Positions 59,348 through 64,000 of a stretch of DNA of 64,000 bases are shown piece after piece. The stretch is taken from assembly GCF_016086655.4 (NCBI RefSeq), contig NC_052143.2:23947886-24011885 (forward strand). Direction: 5' to 3'. The number at the start of each line of letters is the position of its first letter. Positions within the stretch are counted from its first letter, which is position 1. Source of the stretch: Lepeophtheirus salmonis (lineage: Eukaryota > Arthropoda > Copepoda > Siphonostomatoida > Caligidae). A program made the position numbers and the translations under genes. A model generated the notes under the pieces. That model did no database searches. It saw nothing but the letters and a program-made list of their open reading frames with translations, and was not told where the DNA came from.

Positions 59348-59402
59348 CCAGAGGCATTGCTAGCTTATATCATCGGGGTGGGGGCTAAGACCCCCAACAA
59401 AA
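59348..59402 (+). repeat. End of the palindrome-rich miniature element family
   Basis: CCAGAGGCATTGCTAGCTTA...GGGGGCTAAGACCCCC aligns with the left end of the element at 40246 (CCAGGGGCGTTCATAGCATA...GAGGGGCTTAGCTCC) over about 50 bases. No opposite end was identified downstream. Confidence 0.55.
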
Positions 59403-62125
59403 AAAAACGAAAAAAAAACGACACAGTTTTACAATTACTTATATAATTATATTACAAATAAATACATAATAACAATGTAATTTCAATAGATCAAAAAAAA
59501 TGATAGTATTATTGTATAGTTGGTAATTAAAATAACCGATTTACTTATTATATATCTAATGTATTTAAAGACAAAAAAATTGAAACTAGTACAATTTGGG
59601 TATAAAATTTTCCAAAAAAGTTCTAGCTACTTTTATTTAAATCAAATATCAGTGATTCTCATTTGTATTTAGCAGTGTTGAATGGAAGTGTGATGTCTTT
59701 CTTTATTCATAAAGACATTTGTTGGAGTTTTATCGAGGTTTAAATTGGATATATTTTTTTTTTTTTTTTGAATAATTTACATTAATTTCATTAGATAGTT
59801 TTATTATAAGTTTTTATTAAATATAAGGCCATTATAAATGCTAAATATGATGATCATATTTCATCGGTCATAATTATTTACACAATTGTTCATCTACTAA
59901 ATAAAGCTATGAAAAGAAAAACAAGAAGAGATTACGAGGAGATAGACGCTAAATAAGAAATTAAGCTATCCTATCAAAAAAAGGAAAGATACATGGAAAT
60001 CCACAAACACTTTTATAAAGACGGTGTCAGTAAACAATGTTCTTTTACTAAGTTTAAATATCCTTTTTTTTTTCCTACCCGAGCTCCACTCCAAATACTT
60101 ATTCCTCTTCTTAACTTACTTTTTTATCTACTTTCAACCTCGATTGTCATCAGGGAAAGGAAAAAATTGACATAAACAAATGGTAGCTAATCTTCGGTAT
60201 TTTTATTGTTGCCAACTGTTAGTTATAATTGAAACTATAGTTGTTAATTATAATATACATTAAATTGATAATCTTATCAATTACTCAGTATGAAATGAAC
60301 GAATCCTAAATGAAGGCTCATGATTAGCACAAAATTCCAAATCCTACCTATACCTTTTTAAATTTATAATACGTAGTCAGATGCTTTAAATAATACAAAA
60401 TTCACCTTATGAAATTCTATTAAAGCATCTGAAATGAAACATCTTTGTTTATTTCAAACTTATCCTCTAAAAGAGAACACTTAACTCTATGATAAACATG
60501 TATCTATATGAGACAGTATTCAACGAATAATGTAAATTCTTCCATTTAATGAGGGTTTCAAAACAGTTTTTTTAAGTTAATACAAGTTATCCTTCCATGA
60601 GCAAACTACAAATATGTATCCTCTGCAAGGTGGTACGACAGCCTGCAGCTTGGACGAGAAACATAAATAAATTAGAACGGTCATTCTTTCTTTATTTCGA
60701 ATGAACTAAAAATTCACAACACACTCTATATGAGTAACATATTATTCTGTAACAAGACGCCCCATTACCGGTCACCTTGTTTAGAAACTAATATTAATCA
60801 ACAAAGGTCATATCATATCACTAATATATTACAACCCCTGCCCCCTTGTTTAGAAGAGAATTCCTCACATGATCATCTCATCTCTGTATTTGGTAATAAA
60901 TTTGTTCACTAATACTTAATAATTTTTTTAGATCCAAAAAATTAATATAAAAGATATTTGAGTCCACGAATGTTTATATGATATAGAAGTCTTGAATAAT
61001 ATAATGAGGTTTTTAAAAATTTATTTATATTAAACTTATTCACATGATGTGAATTGAAAGCCAGCTCTATTATGAAAAAGGGCAAAAACTCGTATTATAT
61101 GTATGTACATATTTCTATTAAATCTGAAATAAGTATTAACGTATGTGTACATATCTTTTGTTGTAATGGTAAGTATGATCTTAAGATAAACACTAATATA
61201 CTTCATAAACATCCCTAAGAGGCATTAAAAAGACTCTTACTAGGATCTAAAAAAATATCTGGATTAATATCAGTTATATACAAAACAAAATATAATTAAC
61301 TATTGATCTTTCTATCTTCTTTTTATCTAGTAATTGGACTCTAAACTTCAAAAGTTTCTTTTTCTAAGAAAAATAACTAACTAAATAATCCTATAAAGTA
61401 CATAATAATAACAAAATCCGGGATTATTAATAAAACTCTTCATAAGTTCCAGAGTAATCAAAATAGCAAAAGAATGATTCATGAAGGTTGTTTTTTTTGT
61501 GAAAATTTTATACTTCGATGGGATTGTGAAGTGCTTGTTGGATTACTTTCTTCAAACTTGGGACTAAAATTATATTATGTGATCAATGATATATTTGATG
61601 AATGTTTTTTGTTTTTTTATCCTGTTTATTTTATCTATTTAAGATTTTTTAAGTATAAGGGAATAAAAATTCAACCTACTAATTTTTTAACTATCGATAG
61701 TAAATTTTTTCAATATTTTAACATCCCAAGAAAGAGTGAAATAATTGAATTTATAACTCATTTGTCTTACCCAAACAGATAATTTATCATTATGAATTGA
61801 TTATTACTCATTGTTTTTATTGTATTATGAATATGTAACTTTAATAAGACCAGAAAGATTACTCATTTTCTTGTGGCTTTAAGGAGTTTTTCCTCAAAAA
61901 CACTTCACATTATCTAAATGGATTATTGTTATTATACTGAAGCTTATTCCATTTAGATCAATAGTGAGATCAGAAGTGAGGAAAAGTCTTTAAAATATCT
62001 GTCCAAGTTGAATCTCCAATTCTTACTTACTTATATACTTATATTACTTATATTTTCATCAAGTCTATTTCAAATCCTCAGAAAATTGAGGATACTTAAT
62101 ATCCAGTAAAAAATTTGGAATGACT

Positions 62126-62211
62126 CTCAAGTCCAATTCCAGTCTCAAGTCTTTAATTGCTTGATAAAGTCGAATTGCAATACTTCAAAATATAGACTTG
62201 AGTCCAATTCC
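62126..62211 (+). repeat. Degenerate CTYRAGTCCAATTCC repeats
   Basis: CTCAAGTCCAATTCC (62126-62140) and CTTGAGTCCAATTCC (62197-62211), with further related words (TCTCAAGTC, AAGTCGAATTG) between them. Confidence 0.5.
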
Positions 62212-63550
62212 CCCATCTTTGTTAATAATAATGAATTATTAGTCATGCGTATCCAATGAATAAATTATCTATTTAATCCATATCTTTTGCAGAGTGAATA
62301 TTTATGATTAATTATTACTTATTCATCATTTCTAGGAGTAAAATGACTTTCTCTTCCAAAAATATATGTACTTTTTTAATAAGGATTAACAATTAGAGTT
62401 GTTAATCCTAAGCACTTTAAGTGTTACATTTTTTTTATTGTTGTCAATCTGATTTTTTTTTCCTCAAGTTGTTTTGATTATTTTTTTAGTGTTGAGGAGA
62501 GAACAAATAAATATAAAATATAATCACAAGTGCGTGTGCTCATAAATGATGGACAGTAACACTAAGGATTTGTTAGAGAGTTATTAGGTTAAGTCAGTCC
62601 TTTCGGACTCTGAGTATAATTAAAGATCAACATAAAAGTAATTCCTGCATTTACCCTTGCTGCTTAATACAGAGTAGCGTTTGTGTTTATATATTTCTTT
62701 GTTACAACTTATTTAATGAAACGTCATGACAGTAAAATATTATTTACAACGTTTCTTATATCATCAAATCATACATGTCAACAATATTAAGTATAATGAT
62801 CCGTTTTTGAAATTTATATTACCTCATTGACTTTGAGCATTTCTATGGACATCAAGTAAAGAAGGCGAAAAATCATTATTTTTATGTCACTATTACTTGT
62901 AGTATTAATTCTTTTATGCATAGAGATTAAAATATTTTGCTTATATTTTTACAAGTAAAATAAATACTTCTTAATGTTGTTAACTATCTGTTAATTATAT
63001 TGATATATTGGGAATGAAGTAATACAAAAACCAATCATCACAATCGCATAAGTAGTTTTTTTAAATTTAAAACAAACAATTATCTAATACGAAGATAATC
63101 TTTTCCCCCATCATTCAGTCAATTATGAGTGAAAGAGATTGATCCTAGGGGTTTTCAACAATAAACAAATATTTTATTTGTAACTGTTAAATGTAACACC
63201 TTACTCTTTATCAATGTTAATCTTCATTTCTGCATTTACGAACCCTATAATTTCCTCCTCCACAAACATCCTCTTTAATTATTGTTGATTAGTTCAATTA
63301 CTTGAATGTTTTCATCGATTCCTCAGTGAAAAAGTTATATTAGAGAATATTTTATATTCAGGGGAAAAAAATCAATTTACTCTGCTTCTCCCATTGTAAA
63401 AACATGTTATCTCTTATGGGATATGGTATGGGGAAAATATTCCTAATATTTACCATTCCAATATGTAAATTTTTGAATTTACCACTTAGAAAAAACTGAA
63501 ATAATTCCGAACTTTTTGTTAAAAAATGGTCAGAAATTTCGTAACTCATT

Positions 63551-63640
63551 GGCTGAGTCCAGGCTTGAGCTTTTGAGTCAATGTAAGTCACAAGCCTTAG
63601 TATTTATGTCTAAGTTGATTTGCAACTTTTGAGTCTATTT
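63551..63640 (+). repeat. Degenerate TTGAGTC-type repeats
   Basis: GGCTGAGTCC, TTTTGAGTCA, GTAAGTCA and TTTTGAGTCT within 90 bases, plus a 7-bp stem AGGCTTG/CAAGCCT (63561-63567, 63591-63597). Probably related to the repeats at 62.1 kb. Confidence 0.4.
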
Positions 63641-64000
63641 CCTCAAACAGCAATGCAAGTTCAATGCAACACGATCTGGTGTTAGCCATTTTCAGTTAGA
63701 TGGAACGGACCAAAGATATTTTGCCATAATATATAAATTCATATATGAGTTTTATGCATCGTCATATTATATTTTAGATGGATATTGATGTTCCTTTTGA
63801 TTTTTTAAACTAAATTATATCTTAATCTTTATAATTTAAGAAGAGTGAATGATGAAATAATTCTGAAAAATTTCAAAACATGTGTATTATCAAAATCTCA
63901 CTAACCTTATGGGGTTGAACCTTTTTATGGTCCCTTTATAAAAAATAGAATAGAAAACAAGATGTTTCTCGCAATGGGAATAAGCATGGTATATTTTGAA

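Larger units (their letters stand above)
58962..64000. other. AT-rich stretch with small repeats, no recognised gene
   Basis: The 102-codon frame at 61474-61782 and others are unrecognised and of chance length. A hairpin with an 11-bp stem (AGGATTAACAA, 62382-62392, complement 62399-62409) is present. Repeats at 59348, 62126 and 63551 are listed separately. Confidence 0.4.

Noticed and set aside
61474..61782. 102-codon plus-strand frame as a gene
   Set aside because: Length is compatible with chance, composition is AT-driven and no relative or start context supports it.
1..64000. CRISPR array, operon, phage or bacterial defence system
   Set aside because: No regular spacer repeats, no ribosome-binding sites, no dense coding; all recognisable proteins are animal-type transposable elements.

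Overview
The window looks like intergenic or intronic DNA from a large, AT-rich animal genome. It has short open frames only, long homopolymer and AT tracts, no operon-like packing, and no intact protein-coding gene that I can defend. The content is a graveyard of transposable elements. The mix is typical of arthropods: several non-LTR (LINE) lineages, Ty3/Gypsy and BEL/Pao LTR elements, Tc1/mariner elements of several families, hAT relics, and small elements with inverted repeats. The mariner and Tc1 variants remind me of those of parasitic copepods (sea lice). That is inference from memory, not a database result.

Layout. 4.0-9.6 kb holds minus-strand LINE debris: an RNase H/C-terminal region, an endonuclease piece, an unrecognised ORF and a long reverse transcriptase (RT). 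12.7-13.9 kb holds a CR1/Jockey-type RT fragment abutting the 3' end of a Gypsy element (integrase, polypurine tract, LTR start). 14.3-15.1 kb is a Tc1-like relic. 18.0-18.75 kb has another Tc1-like relic whose 5' end faces a second copy of the same end. 20.5-25.9 kb holds three more LINE pieces. 28.2-30.6 kb holds a deleted mariner next to the 3' LTR and integrase of a BEL/Pao element. 33-41 kb is mostly non-coding but carries a dispersed ~120-bp-period repeat, a 666-bp element with long modular inverted repeats, an hAT-like miniature element and a palindrome-rich small element. 43-51 kb holds tRNA-like SINE heads, three Tc1/mariner pieces, a possible BED finger and a fragment of an unnamed transposase-like family. 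53.1-55.5 kb holds an hAT (GTF2IRD2/ZBED-like) relic followed on the same strand by a longer copy of the unnamed family. 57.2-59 kb has two head-to-head members of the Tc1 family also seen at 14.3 kb. The rest is featureless AT-rich DNA.

Nothing here appears to work together as a system. The relations are those of insertion, internal deletion and decay. The best candidates for something undescribed are the unnamed transposase-like family (47.0 and 54.2 kb), the modular inverted-repeat element at 38.1 kb, and the two families defined by matching ends (33.98/41.03 kb and 40.25/59.35 kb).
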